A DNA stretch of 64,000 nucleotides from Bullera alba (Eukaryota; Basidiomycota; Tremellomycetes; Tremellales; Bulleraceae), in assembly GCA_001600095.1 (NCBI GenBank), contig BCIX01000004.1, positions 1,616,586 to 1,680,585 of the forward strand, written 5' to 3'. Position 1 is the stretch's first letter; each line of letters starts with the position of its first letter. The notes beneath the pieces were generated by a model, which was given only the letters and a program-made list of their open reading frames with translations, made no database searches and was not told the DNA's origin. Both the position numbers and the translations under genes were made by a program. Shown one piece after another: positions 1-9,650 of the stretch.

Positions 1-1261
1 AACAATGTCAGCGGCGAGTGGGCGCATTAGAAGGAAACAACTCACGTTTCGGCAGTGTAAACCGGCTGGCACAGGCTGTTAGCATGTTGCCACTGATCAG
101 GAAGGATGGGACGAACAATGGTGCTGATCTTGACACCCATCCCGAGACCGATGAGACATCGGCATATGAAAAGCTCATACCAGTTCCGCGTGAAAGCCTG
201 TCCCAGTACTGCGTATTGTCAGTCAGCACTGAAGGAACGGCTTGACAAGGAGGGAGGGTCGACTCACCCGGAAAGACACAGAACAAGCCCGTAACGAAGA
301 CCACGCCGCGTCTGCCCAGCAAGTTGTTGAGAGGATCAGCTAGAGGAGCCGATCTGGACACGGGACATTAGCAAGTGATCTAAGCACAATGACGGGAGCC
401 GCCGAGGGCTGCTCACATTGTGCCAACGACGAGAGCGGGACTAGAGACAATCAGAGCCAGTCCTGAGGGGCAACACGAAAAGGACTCACGCTGCGTTGAT
501 GGCTCCGACGAGCCAGTGGTTCGAGGTGATCCCAAATTCGCTGGGCCAACTTAACGTCGCCCCGTTGCTACCTGCATGCTAGACTTAACAAAACATTCTC
601 AATTTGGTAGGTAAGCCTACCTGTATTGTCCCATCTATAGATAATGAGCTCTGGCATCCCAAATACCAGCGCGAACTCACCCCTGGATCGCTGAACCAAG
701 CGAACAAACGATTACCAAGTAGTAAAGGGCCCAAGATTGAGACCATTTGTCTACAGTGTCAGCACAGCCCCTGGCTTGGTCACTCACGTGTAGTCTCCCT
801 TCGTATCCAGTGCTTGTCATCATCGGTGAGCTCTGGGATACCATCGTACTCGTTGGGATTTTGGGCGACCAGAGAGGCTCTCTTGAAGAGATCCCGCTTG
901 TCTTCAAATCCGTTATTGGAGCAGAATTCATCGGCGATTTGGAACAGTCGCTGTTTGGATAGGCCCTTTAGGGGGTTCTGGATCCTAAGAAGGTTTCGTC
1001 AGCTTGATTCTTGGGCACGACATAGGCTCGGCTGCTTTCGCCCGAGGATGACGGAGGCCAACGCTTGAATTTCCGGGGAGTCTACTATGAGCCGAGGGAT
1101 AGCACTCACTTGGCCGAAACATTCCTGTTCCTCGAGAGGATGTTCTGGGATCTGGAATCGGAGGCTTCGACATCCTCGAGATGAGCGACTTCGTCGCCCT
1201 TGAAGTCTTTGCCGGACATGGCTGGTGGAGGGCTTTCTAGCGGCTTGGTAAACTCAGACAT
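1..1261 (-). CDS. MFS sugar transporter, N-terminal part (runs off the window)
   Basis: Proton-coupled sugar permease of the fungal sugar-porter family, acting at the plasma membrane; substrate cannot be read from sequence. Nine exons are visible on the minus strand: 1261-1110, 984-788, 750-681, 634-621, 571-490, 440-417, 353-268, 208-117 and 65-46, all in phase, about 245 residues; the intron after the last visible exon continues past base 1, so the C-terminal half is missing. A hydrophilic N-terminus of about 90 residues precedes the first membrane segment (WALYYLVIVCSLGSAIQGW), followed by the WDNTGSNGATL motif, the GRRG loop, a GLGMGVKIST segment and PVYTAE, all typical of sugar porters. 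One exon is only 14 nt. It lies head-to-head with a secreted polysaccharide monooxygenase across 1.6 kb, which fits a role in carbon uptake, but co-regulation is inference. Confidence 0.88.
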
Positions 1262-1345
1262 GGTGCTCCGGTATCGATGCCGGGGTCGATGGTGATGTGG
1301 AAGGTGTGTGGAGAATGAGGGGTCCCTCGGTGCTCCCCTTCGGGG

Positions 1346-1353
1346 TTATATAC
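1346..1353 (-). promoter_or_regulatory. TATA box of the sugar transporter
   Basis: GGTATATAA reads on the minus strand about 85 bases upstream of the transporter start codon. Directly beside it is a short inverted repeat, CCCC-TTC-GGGG (1335-1345), which resembles GC-rich sites bound by carbon-repression zinc fingers; that reading is only a guess. Confidence 0.5.
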
Positions 1354-2720
1354 CAAAGTGGTCATCTTCGACAGCTACCCCGCCGGACAGTAGTCGGCCA
1401 GTGCGTTCCTGTCGTTTTCCTTGACGTTGTCGCGGACTATAGGCGGAGCTCTGGTCGGTCTTGACAGTCAATCGAGTGCGATGAGGAGAATGGTCTCGTG
1501 ATGAATGGGATGACGAGATCGTGTTTCGGAAATCTTAGCCGGCCAGAGCCGGCTCTCCTTGTTGCCGGAGTTTACCGGGCGCTTTTCGGAGTTTATCGAA
1601 AATCGGCGAAAGCGGGGCCGAAGAGCGATGTCCAGCCGGGTAATCACCGAGAAATGCCACGTCAGGGTGAGGCTGGCGGTCTGAGCAAACGAGTTTCGCA
1701 GTACTGATCGATAGTGAGCATATGCGGATGCGAGCTTCTTTGACTGGATAGCAAGCTCCTCATCACGTACATGGTCGGACAGCCAATCACTAGACTTCCT
1801 GGCATGCATCTGCATGATCACTGGCGCCCGCAGTCCTACACTACGGTCGAACGCCCGACCCCTCGATGATCAATCCATTGGCGCTCAGACTCAAAAGTTG
1901 ATGGGCATAGGCACTCGCTGTTGCTGCTGGACGGAATGTGTGCGCTGGACTGATGGTGGGAACAAGGAGGGTCATCACAGGTATGGCCATATCGGAGTGT
2001 GCGTCCTTGAAAGGTCATCCATATCAATCCACACTTCGGTCAGGATAAGTTGTGGCCCGTATCTCGAGTTTCAGCACCGCTGGGCCACGGACGCTCACCA
2101 TCGTTCTAGTCTCCGCAGCCCATCCGCCAAGTAAAGAGTCGACCTGGATCGCAAGATCGATGTCATCGAGAAAGATGTTCAAACACAACTGAGGCTCGAG
2201 AGTCGTCACGTCAAGGACAACAACAACTTGCCCCGTTTCACCATCAAAGGCATCCTCTCAATCTCGGTTTTGAGTGCTGAGCGTTGAGTTGTGACGCTGG
2301 AAGGTTCTGGTGCCTGCTGAGCGGGAACGGGAAACCTCTGAAGCCAACCCGGGCCGAGAGGCAGTAACACGCGCCGGACTGATGAACGGAAGTGTTGCCA
2401 GGCGACAGATTGGTGGATTGACTTGTGAAACGCGTTTCAGGAATTTTGATGGGCCCGACTCTGACGGGAACATCCCTTTGTTCACCATCCCAACCTTTGA
2501 GTCGATCCAGTCAATCAACCACATCCTTGGCCAAGGGAGGAGATCCATTGAAGCTCCAGCTAGGGATGCTCGCCAAGCAGGCACCGTGCAGGCACGGTCA
2601 ATCTCCCCTCTCCGTGTGGATCGACGGGGTATAATCGATTGAGGCCTTTTCTCCTGTTCGAACGGTGATCAAGATCGGTCATGGAGGGTCTGGATCGACC
2701 AAGACCGATGGTCAGTTGGG
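1354..2720. other. Divergent intergenic region without a supported gene
   Basis: About 1.4 kb between the sugar transporter and the AA9 enzyme. Open frames of 60-117 codons exist on both strands (for example 1468-1821 minus, 2310-2642 plus), but none shows a recognisable domain or intron signals that would join it to a larger gene. Unusually long for this compact genome, so it may hold upstream regulatory sites for both neighbours. Inverted copies of ATCGGTC/GACCGAT lie at 2674-2680 and 2703-2709 just before the AA9 TATA box. Confidence 0.5.
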
Positions 2721-2727
2721 TATATAA
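2721..2727 (+). promoter_or_regulatory. TATA box of the AA9 gene
   Basis: TATATAA about 130 bases upstream of the AA9 start codon, followed by a C/T-rich leader (roughly 2750-2850), the usual arrangement of a strongly regulated fungal gene encoding a secreted enzyme. Confidence 0.55.
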
Positions 2728-2855
2728 CCAGTCGATAATGGCTCAACCTCCATCTCATCCCTCAACAAACCTCTTCTCCCTTCTCGTCTTTCTTCGCTCA
2801 AACTTGGATTGATTCCATTTTATCACACTCCTTACCCACCCACACTCACTTCACA

Positions 2856-4333
2856 ATGCTTTCCACATCTACCACACTCACTCTCCTCGCGCTGTTCGCC
2901 GGCACCTCGATGGTCAACGCTCACGGACACGTCAAGGAGTGGGTCATCGGCGGAGTCTCCCACCCCGGCTACAGCCCGTCCAACCCGCCAATGTACGGCA
3001 AGACCGCCGAGAGACCCTCCGACAACTCTGACCAAGGTAGGTTTACTCCATACATATCAAGCTGATATCAGGTTTCACCGACTACAAATCGACAAGCGTG
3101 GCCTGTGGCGGCGCCTCGGCCGGATCCGGTCTCGACACATGGGATGTCAACGCTGGGGACTCGGTCACTGCCGTTTGGGACACATGGTACGTTACATCTT
3201 AGAGCGACAAGAGCTGAAGTTCAAGGCCTTCGAGCCATAAGGGGCCAATCACCGAGGCTCTCGCAAAGTGCCCAGACAGTGGATGTGATGGTGTCGATGC
3301 CGCCTCGCTCAAATGGTTCAAAATCTCAGAAGCCGATTTCGACGGAACGGCTTGGCCAACCGACAGACTCGTCAGCAGTCTTCAATGGAACTTCAAGATT
3401 CCGACAGACATTGCGCCAGGTGCTTACCTTGTGAGACATTCACTAATAGGTATGCACACGACGAACGCCCCCCAGGTCTACCCGTACTGTTTCCAGGCCA
3501 ACATCGCTTCGTCTGGTTCAGTCGTTCCCACCGAAACCTCGACTTTCCCCGCATGGTACACTGAGAATGACAACTTCCTCACGTGGAATCTCTACGGAGG
3601 AGATCAGTCCGCCTTCGTCCCACCTGGACCTGCTGTCTACAGTGGTGGCTCGTCCGGCGGTTCCCCTGCTCCTGCCCCCGCTCCATCTCCCTCGCCAGCT
3701 CCCGAGCCATCCGCCTCTCCAGCTCCTGCTCCTGGACCAAGCTCGGCCCCAGAGCCATCCCCTTCAGCTTCGCCATCCGCTGCCTCGTCTGCCGCCGGAC
3801 CAGTCGTCACCGATGTTCCAGGACCAGTGGACCCATCCCCATCCCCATCCCTATCCCCCTCTCCAGCACCTTCTTCGTCTGCGGCTCCTGCTCCAGCACC
3901 TTCTCCGTCTCCATCTCCCGCCCCAGGTCCCGGTCCAGCTCCCGTCACAACTCCAGATGGATCGCTCGAGATGGGTGGCCCAGTGCCCCCTGTGACTGGT
4001 GAGTTTAATGTCATGAGATCGCGCTGACCAGTTCAGCCAACGGTAGCCGATACGAGATTCTCGGCGGAAGCTACCACGACCAGAAGTCAGCCTTGACCGC
4101 GGCCTGCATGGAGCAGATGAACAGATGCAAGCGATGGGCTAATGCTCTTCCAAACTCGGAGGTACAGGTGAGTCAGGACTGCTCAGCCAGCTAGCACTCG
4201 TCGCTGACAATCTCCTCAGGCCGCCATGCCCCTCTGCGACGCTCAAGAGAGAGAGTGCGAGAGCTCGGCTCCGGCCTCCAAGCGAGACCAGGTCATCAAC
4301 CGATACCTCAGGCGAGGTTTCCGATTGTTCTAG
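2856..4333 (+). CDS. AA9 lytic polysaccharide monooxygenase with proline-rich linker and C-terminal extension
   Basis: Secreted copper enzyme that oxidatively cleaves cellulose-like polysaccharides. Exons 2856-3036, 3072-3186, 3226-3998, 4037-4167 and 4220-4333 give 437 residues. A signal peptide (about residues 1-22) ends NA/HGHVKEW, so the mature protein starts with the histidine that forms half of the copper-binding histidine brace. The second brace histidine is in WPSSHKGP, but only if the 39-nt intron 3187-3225 ends at TTCAAG. The later RHSLIGMH and QVYPYC segments supply the conserved outer-sphere His/Gln and the axial Tyr. After GPAVY comes a Pro/Ala/Ser-rich linker of about 100 residues, then about 85 residues with four cysteines that do not match a carbohydrate-binding module I know. 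All catalytic residues appear intact. Confidence 0.93.
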
Positions 4334-5114
4334 ATCGAGGCCGGGCGGAGGTAGTGACTTGCGACTTTGAGTGTGACTCGACTGTGAATATGATTTCTTC
4401 TTTTGACCGATTCTCTTCCGGGCTTTGATAGCGCCGTACATTTTGCTATGCATTCTCGTTCTCCCGAAGTGATTGCGTCTTGATGCGCTTGATGCCTGCT
4501 CTTCTGCATTCAGGATGCGTGGCCTATGCTTTGCCAATGCTCAACGGACCCTCTCCTCTCGTGCCGATCCCTGTTAAGTTTCCCACGGAAGAAGCTTCGG
4601 GCTTCGGGCATTGACGGCGCACGTGGCCCGTCTCCAGGCTTAAGGGTGCATGGGAGGCTCCGGAGATAGTCGTCGAAGACGTGGCCGATGGCTATCTGAT
4701 TGGAAGCCCTGCTAAGCACCGAGGTCTTTCACCGGAGATACATATGGCAGTTCTGTCGACCAGCCAAGCAGCTCGACCTGGAGTGGCAGTGATAAGCGAT
4801 CGAGCTTAATCGAACTCCGCCTGGCGACTTCGCGGAGAATAAATGGAGCTCGGCTCGCTTTAGACCGGCACGGATGATGTCTGTTGGCGCGTGACCTCTT
4901 GCTTTTCTTGCTGCTCAATTCCCCGTACTGTGTCCGGCCAGACTGAGCTAAGTGTGCTAATGGGCCGACCTCGGCGCCGGGGAGCTCGAGGGGAGATGGG
5001 TATCCTACTCAGCTACCCTTCGGTATATAGGTCGAAGAGGGAACTCGCTATTCATACCAAACTCCCTCAACACATCCGCCATCTCTGCCAACTCCACTCT
5101 CTGAAACACCCACG
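4334..5114. other. Intergenic region with TATA box of first transaldolase gene
   Basis: Holds the 3' end of the AA9 gene and the promoter of the first transaldolase-like gene. A TATATAG box lies at 5024-5030, about 90 bases upstream of that start codon, followed by a CT-rich leader. Antisense open frames (4139-4537, 4510-4719) have no recognisable content. Confidence 0.5.
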
Positions 5115-6294
5115 ATGATCAACAAGCCAGCTCTCTCCCTGCTCGAGCAGCACGAAGCATCCCACTGCAAGGTGGATGTGGACTGCTGTGATCCCGAGAT
5201 CGCCAAGTCCCTCCCCTTCGTTCCCCACGACATGACCTCGAACCAGATTCTCATCCACGAGCGACTCATGGCCCCAGAGAACAAGGAGCTCGTGGAGAAG
5301 ACTATCCGAGAGCTCAAGGGTGCCGACTGGCTCGATGTCCACATTGCCTTGGTGAGTCAATGTCAAGGAGGATTTAGCTGACATTTGATAGACTGCCAAG
5401 TTCCATGCTCTCGCAATCGACCACATCCAAGGCCGAGTGCTGGCCCAGGTCTCCCCTAGGAACGCCAACAACAAGGAAAAGGTCATCGACCACGCCAGAC
5501 GCTACAGGGATCAATACAACGCTGTCGGCATCAGCAACGACAGATTCTGTATCAAGATCCCCACCACCTCGGCCGGTGTTCAAGCTGCCGCCGTTCTGTA
5601 CAAAGAAGGTATCCGAACCCTTGGTACCGCTCTCTTCGGACTCCCCCAGGCCATTGCTGCTCAACAAGCCAACATGCTCTCCATCTCCCCGTACTTCAAC
5701 GAGACCCGAGCACACGCCGAGTACGACCTGTGGCCGGACGTAGCGGACCCTGCGACTCAGCACCCCAACTCGCACCGAATGACCCACATCCGACAGACGT
5801 ACGACCAGCTCAAAGCTCAGGGCAAGACCGTCCCCCTCATCAAAGCCGCTTCGTGTATCACCGCTCGAGAGTGTCTCGCCATGGTCGAGCTCGGTGCAGA
5901 CCAGAACACCATCCTCATCGGCCCCCTGACCGACCTCCTCTCCACCACCAAGCTCCCAGAGTACAAGAAGAACAGCGAGTGGAACAAGCGGGTGACCAAG
6001 GATGACATCGACCAGCCCAACCTCCAATGGGCTGACTGGAAGCTTCCCGAGCCCACCGTTTCCAAGACCCGGATGGCCGAGCTCGTCAAGGCCGACCCAT
6101 TGGACAAGACCATGACCAAGGACTGGAAGATGGCCTCGCCAGACGTCGACTACCTCGCCGACGGTGTTCTCGACGAGTACAATGAGAAGGACGAGGTGAC
6201 CAGACTGAGGCTGAAGGATGCCATCGACCTGTTCCACGGCTTCGAGGAGCAGTCTAGGGAGGAGATCCAGCGACTCCAGAAGTTGTACGCTTAG
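5115..6294 (+). CDS. Transaldolase-family protein, copy 1
   Basis: TAL/FSA-family class I aldolase, the fold of transaldolase of the non-oxidative pentose phosphate pathway; cytosolic by lack of a targeting signal. Exons 5115-5351 and 5392-6294 give 379 residues. The Schiff-base lysine sits in RFCIKIPTTSAG; the N-terminal DMTSNQ segment corresponds to the family's DxTTNP-like active-site loop; FGLPQAIAAQQA and SISPYFN are the later barrel strands. It is longer than classical Tal1 (about 335 residues) because of a C-terminal tail. A nearly identical copy follows in tandem with the intron at the same codon. Downstream of a sugar transporter and a polysaccharide oxidase it may feed released sugars into central metabolism (inference). 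The exact substrate may differ from classical transaldolase. Confidence 0.88.
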
Positions 6295-6762
6295 ATACGT
6301 GTACCTGATGTCAAATGCAATGATCGATGGACGTATGGTACTCCACGCTGGCACGCTACGGCTGGGAGGCAGCATAGTCTCTCCTAGAATAGCAGATCCC
6401 AAGACGGCGAGCGGTCCCCGTTCACCGGTACCTCTGGCCAGCAGCCCAATCGGCGAAGCTGTCTGTTGAACTGTTCAACCCTCGCTCTCACGATGACTGC
6501 CGGCGGGATCTCCTTTCTTTCCTACGGCTTGGTGTTGCACCCCTGTCTTGCGTCTCGACCCCTGGACTACTGGCTGTCTGGACAGGTCTGGACTGGACCG
6601 AACTCCTTACCGGAGAACTGAAGGACGACGAGTGCTCCAGTCACCCTCGGCACTCACTTGCCGAGATGTAACCATAGCATGAGGAGGCGCAAGTTCCTCT
6701 TCCTACATTATCCCTCGCACTCAACGCTACCTTGATCCAACCCACTATCGCGCCCACTCAAG
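6295..6762. other. Spacer between tandem transaldolase genes
   Basis: 468 bases containing the terminator side of copy 1 and the promoter of copy 2. No clear TATA box and no gene seen. It shows no obvious similarity to the promoter of copy 1, so the two copies may be regulated differently. Confidence 0.45.
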
Positions 6763-7938
6763 ATGACCACCAAGCCAGCTCTGTCCCTCCTCGAACAGCA
6801 TGAAGCATCTCGTTGCAAGGTGGACGTCGACTGCTGTGATCCCGAGGTCGCAAAGTCCCTGCCTTTCGTACCGCACGACATGACATCGAACCAGGCCCTC
6901 ATCCACGAGAGGATTGTCGCCCCGGAGAACAAGGAACTGGTGGAGACGACCATCCGGGAGCTCAAGGGTGCCGATTGGCTCGATGTGCACACCACTCTGG
7001 TGAGTTACTTGATCGAGCAAGCAGCTGATCAGTAGACTGCCAGGTTTCATGCCCTGGCCATCAACCACATCCAAGGTCGGGTCCTTGCCCAAGTGTCCCC
7101 CAGATACGCCAACGATAAAGACAAGATCATCGAGCACGCCAGGAAGTATGAGACAGCCTACAACGCCTGCGGAATCAGCAACGACCGATTCTGCATCAAG
7201 ATCCCCACCAACTCGGCCGGTGTTCAGGCCGCCGCTGTCCTCGAGAAAGAGGGGATTCGAACTCTGGCCACTGCGCTCTTCGGACTTCCCCAAGCCATCG
7301 CCGCGCAACAAGCAGGTGCGCTGTCAATCGCTCCATACTTTAACGAGATAAGGGCACACTCCGATGTTAGTCTCTGGCCAGACGTGGAAGATCCTGCAAC
7401 CCAACATCCTTCCTCGAACCGGATAGCTCAGATCCGACACACCTACGACCAGATGAAAGCTCAAGGCAACCCCGTGCCTCTGATCAAAACGGCTTCATGC
7501 CTCACTGCTCGAGAGTGCCTCGCTATGATCGAACTCGGTGCGGATCAGAACTGCATCCTCATTGGACCCCTGACCGATCTCCTATCCACCACCAAGCTCC
7601 CAGAGTACAGGAAGAGCAGCGAGTGGAACAAGCGCGTCACCCAGGACGATGCCGACCAGCCAAATCTTCAGTGGGCGGACTGGAACCTCCCAGAGCCGTC
7701 TGTCTCAAAGAAACGAATGGCCGAACTGGTCAAGGCGGACCCGCTGGACAGGACAATGTCTAAAGACTGGAAGATGGCTTCGACAGACGTCGACTACCTC
7801 GCCGACGGCGTCCTCGACGGATATATTGAAAAGGACGAGGTGGCCAGGCTGAGGCTGAAAGACGCCCTCGACATGTTCTGCGAGGTCGAGGAGCGATCCA
7901 GGCAGGAGATTCAGAGACTTCAGAAATTGTACGCGTAG
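6763..7938 (+). CDS. Transaldolase-family protein, copy 2
   Basis: Tandem paralogue of the preceding gene. Exons 6763-6999 and 7036-7938 have exactly the same lengths (237 and 903 nt) and the same intron phase, giving 379 residues. The lysine motif is RFCIKIPTNSAG, DMTSNQ is kept, and the long C-terminal tail ends in the same IQRLQKLYA. Differences are scattered substitutions, with no frameshift or loss of active-site residues, so both copies look functional. The duplication includes the intron, so it arose from genomic DNA, not from a retrocopy. The two are likely isozymes; a split in substrate or expression is inference. Confidence 0.88.
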
Positions 7939-8095
7939 GATGTGTCGCTCATGCAAGTGACAACGACTTGCGTGGATGAGGGGTGCGCTCTGGATCCATA
8001 AAAACTCTCAGGGTCATACAAACTGCATTGGAGCTTCATCTATAGCTACATGAACGCAAGAGTCGTATCTGCCATCTGTATTGTAGCCGAAAGTA

Positions 8096-9378
8096 TTACT
8101 CCATTTCGATCACAATCTTGCCAACCGCCCGGCTCGACTCCAACTTCTCAAATGCCTGTTTAGCGTCCTAAGTGGTTAGCGATGTCCCGAGCTAGCAACT
8201 CACCTTTAGAGGCCATTTGGAGTCAATCTTGATCTCTCTGGCAGCAGCCAAGAAGTCTGGGATCGTCTCCAGAATCTCCGCCTCTACTAGCAGGTTCATG
8301 CAGACGTACCGCTCGCCAACGACCCATGATCTGAGAGGGAGCCAGGAGGGAAGCTTGTCTTTGAGCGAGCCTCTGAAGTTTCGGATGACTTGTGAGGGGT
8401 AGTAGTACTAGCTAGGTTCAGCTCGGTGTCGCATTGAGGCTAATGCCTGCTCACGTTGGTCGCTGCGCCTCCCATAGCATCTCTGGACGTCTTGTCGCCG
8501 ACGATGGTGACGTATATCCCTAGATGGGGCGCTTTGGGATCTTGAACAAGAAGATGATCCAAATGACCCAACAGCTCCGTTCCCCCAACACAATCGAGTA
8601 TGACAGAGTACGGGGCGTAGTGACTGATCAATACCTTCTCCAGGACATGCTCCGTCCTATAGTCAATCACCTCGTCGGCGCCTAGTGACTTGACAAACTC
8701 GGTGTTCTTGCTCGAACAAGTGGTGACGACTCTAAGACCCATCTTCTTGGCGAGCTGAATTGCGACATTGCCCGTTCCGCTACTGCCTCCGAGGATGAGT
8801 ACAGATCGTCCAGAGTGATCCTGGGCGAAGGGCAGCTTTCCGTGATGCACAAACGCAGTGTAGACTGTGAGGTAGACCAAGGGCAGAGCGGCGGCTTGAT
8901 CCCAAGACAGGCTCGATGGCTTTTTCACCATGACCGTTGACGACGGGATCTTGATGTATTCCTGCAGCGTACCGTGACCTAGATTGTCAGCTTTCGCAGA
9001 TCGAGTAGCCACTCACCATCTGCCAGAGGAGCAAAGGCTTTGATACCATACACTTCGTCGCCGACAGCCCACTTGCTATCTTTGCCAGCGCTGTGCACCA
9101 CGCCGGCAAAGTCGGCGCCTGGGATACCTGGGCTGGTGGGACCGGGGATCATCATTCCTCCGAGAAACTTGAGCAAGGCGGCGGGAGATTGTGCACTGGC
9201 GGTCAGCATACGATACCCCATGTCCAACTCACATCTGCTCGTCCACTGGATTGAGAGCCATCGCTTTCGTTTTAACGACAACACCATCGTCATCTGGCTC
9301 GGGGATATCCTTTGTCGCTTGGACGAGGACGGTGGATAGCCGTCCTGATTCCGTGTACTGCCATACGGCGTTGCTCAT
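8096..9378 (-). CDS. MDR-superfamily NAD(P)H oxidoreductase (quinone oxidoreductase-like)
   Basis: Zinc-independent medium-chain dehydrogenase/reductase of the quinone oxidoreductase or enoyl reductase type. Exons on the minus strand: 9378-9233, 9195-9017, 8978-8455, 8407-8204 and 8167-8096, giving 374 residues. The GroES-like N-terminal part contains NPVDEQ, GIPGADFAG and VGDEVYG; the Rossmann part has the NADPH-binding LGGSSGTGNVAIQLAKKMG and GADEVIDY; the C-terminus ends SSRAVGKIVIE, as in this family. No cysteine/histidine zinc ligands are apparent. Substrate cannot be assigned. It is transcribed away from the m-AAA protease gene behind it and converges on transaldolase copy 2 with only about 160 bases between stop codons. 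Confidence 0.85.
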
Positions 9379-9650
9379 GTTGCGTAGTTGGTGTGACAAG
9401 GGAGAACACTGCTGAGCGCTCTTCTAGGACTAATTTCATCCACTAGCGCACTTATCGGCTGCCTGATCAGTGGTGATCACCTCATCATCGGCGTATGGAC
9501 GACCTCCACTCCGCTGAGTCACGCCACGTGCACGCGAGCATTGAGCCTCTCGAGGGCGATGGCACCGGCACTCATCTGGAAGAGAGTCTGATGCATGCTA
9601 ATACAGGATGAAGCAGAACCCCAACTATCCCGCCATTCGAACTCCGCAAT

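Noticed and set aside
1468..1821. 117-codon minus-strand frame in the 1.4-kb intergenic region
   Set aside because: No recognisable domain and no splice partner; length is within chance expectation for this base composition.
3188..3241. Apparent loss of the second copper histidine in the AA9 enzyme
   Set aside because: This came from choosing a later acceptor (after ATAAG). The acceptor at 3225 restores WPSSHKGP in phase, so the enzyme is intact.
3637..4014. Antisense Gly/Ala/Glu-rich frame opposite the AA9 linker
   Set aside because: It is the complement of the repetitive Pro/Ala/Ser linker codons; no independent support.
5374..6402. 342-codon antisense open frame opposite transaldolase copy 1 (and a similar one at 6745-7311)
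   Set aside because: It is the shadow of codon bias on the other strand: the plus strand has a clear enzyme with catalytic motifs, and the antisense product is low-complexity Val/Leu/Gly without a domain.
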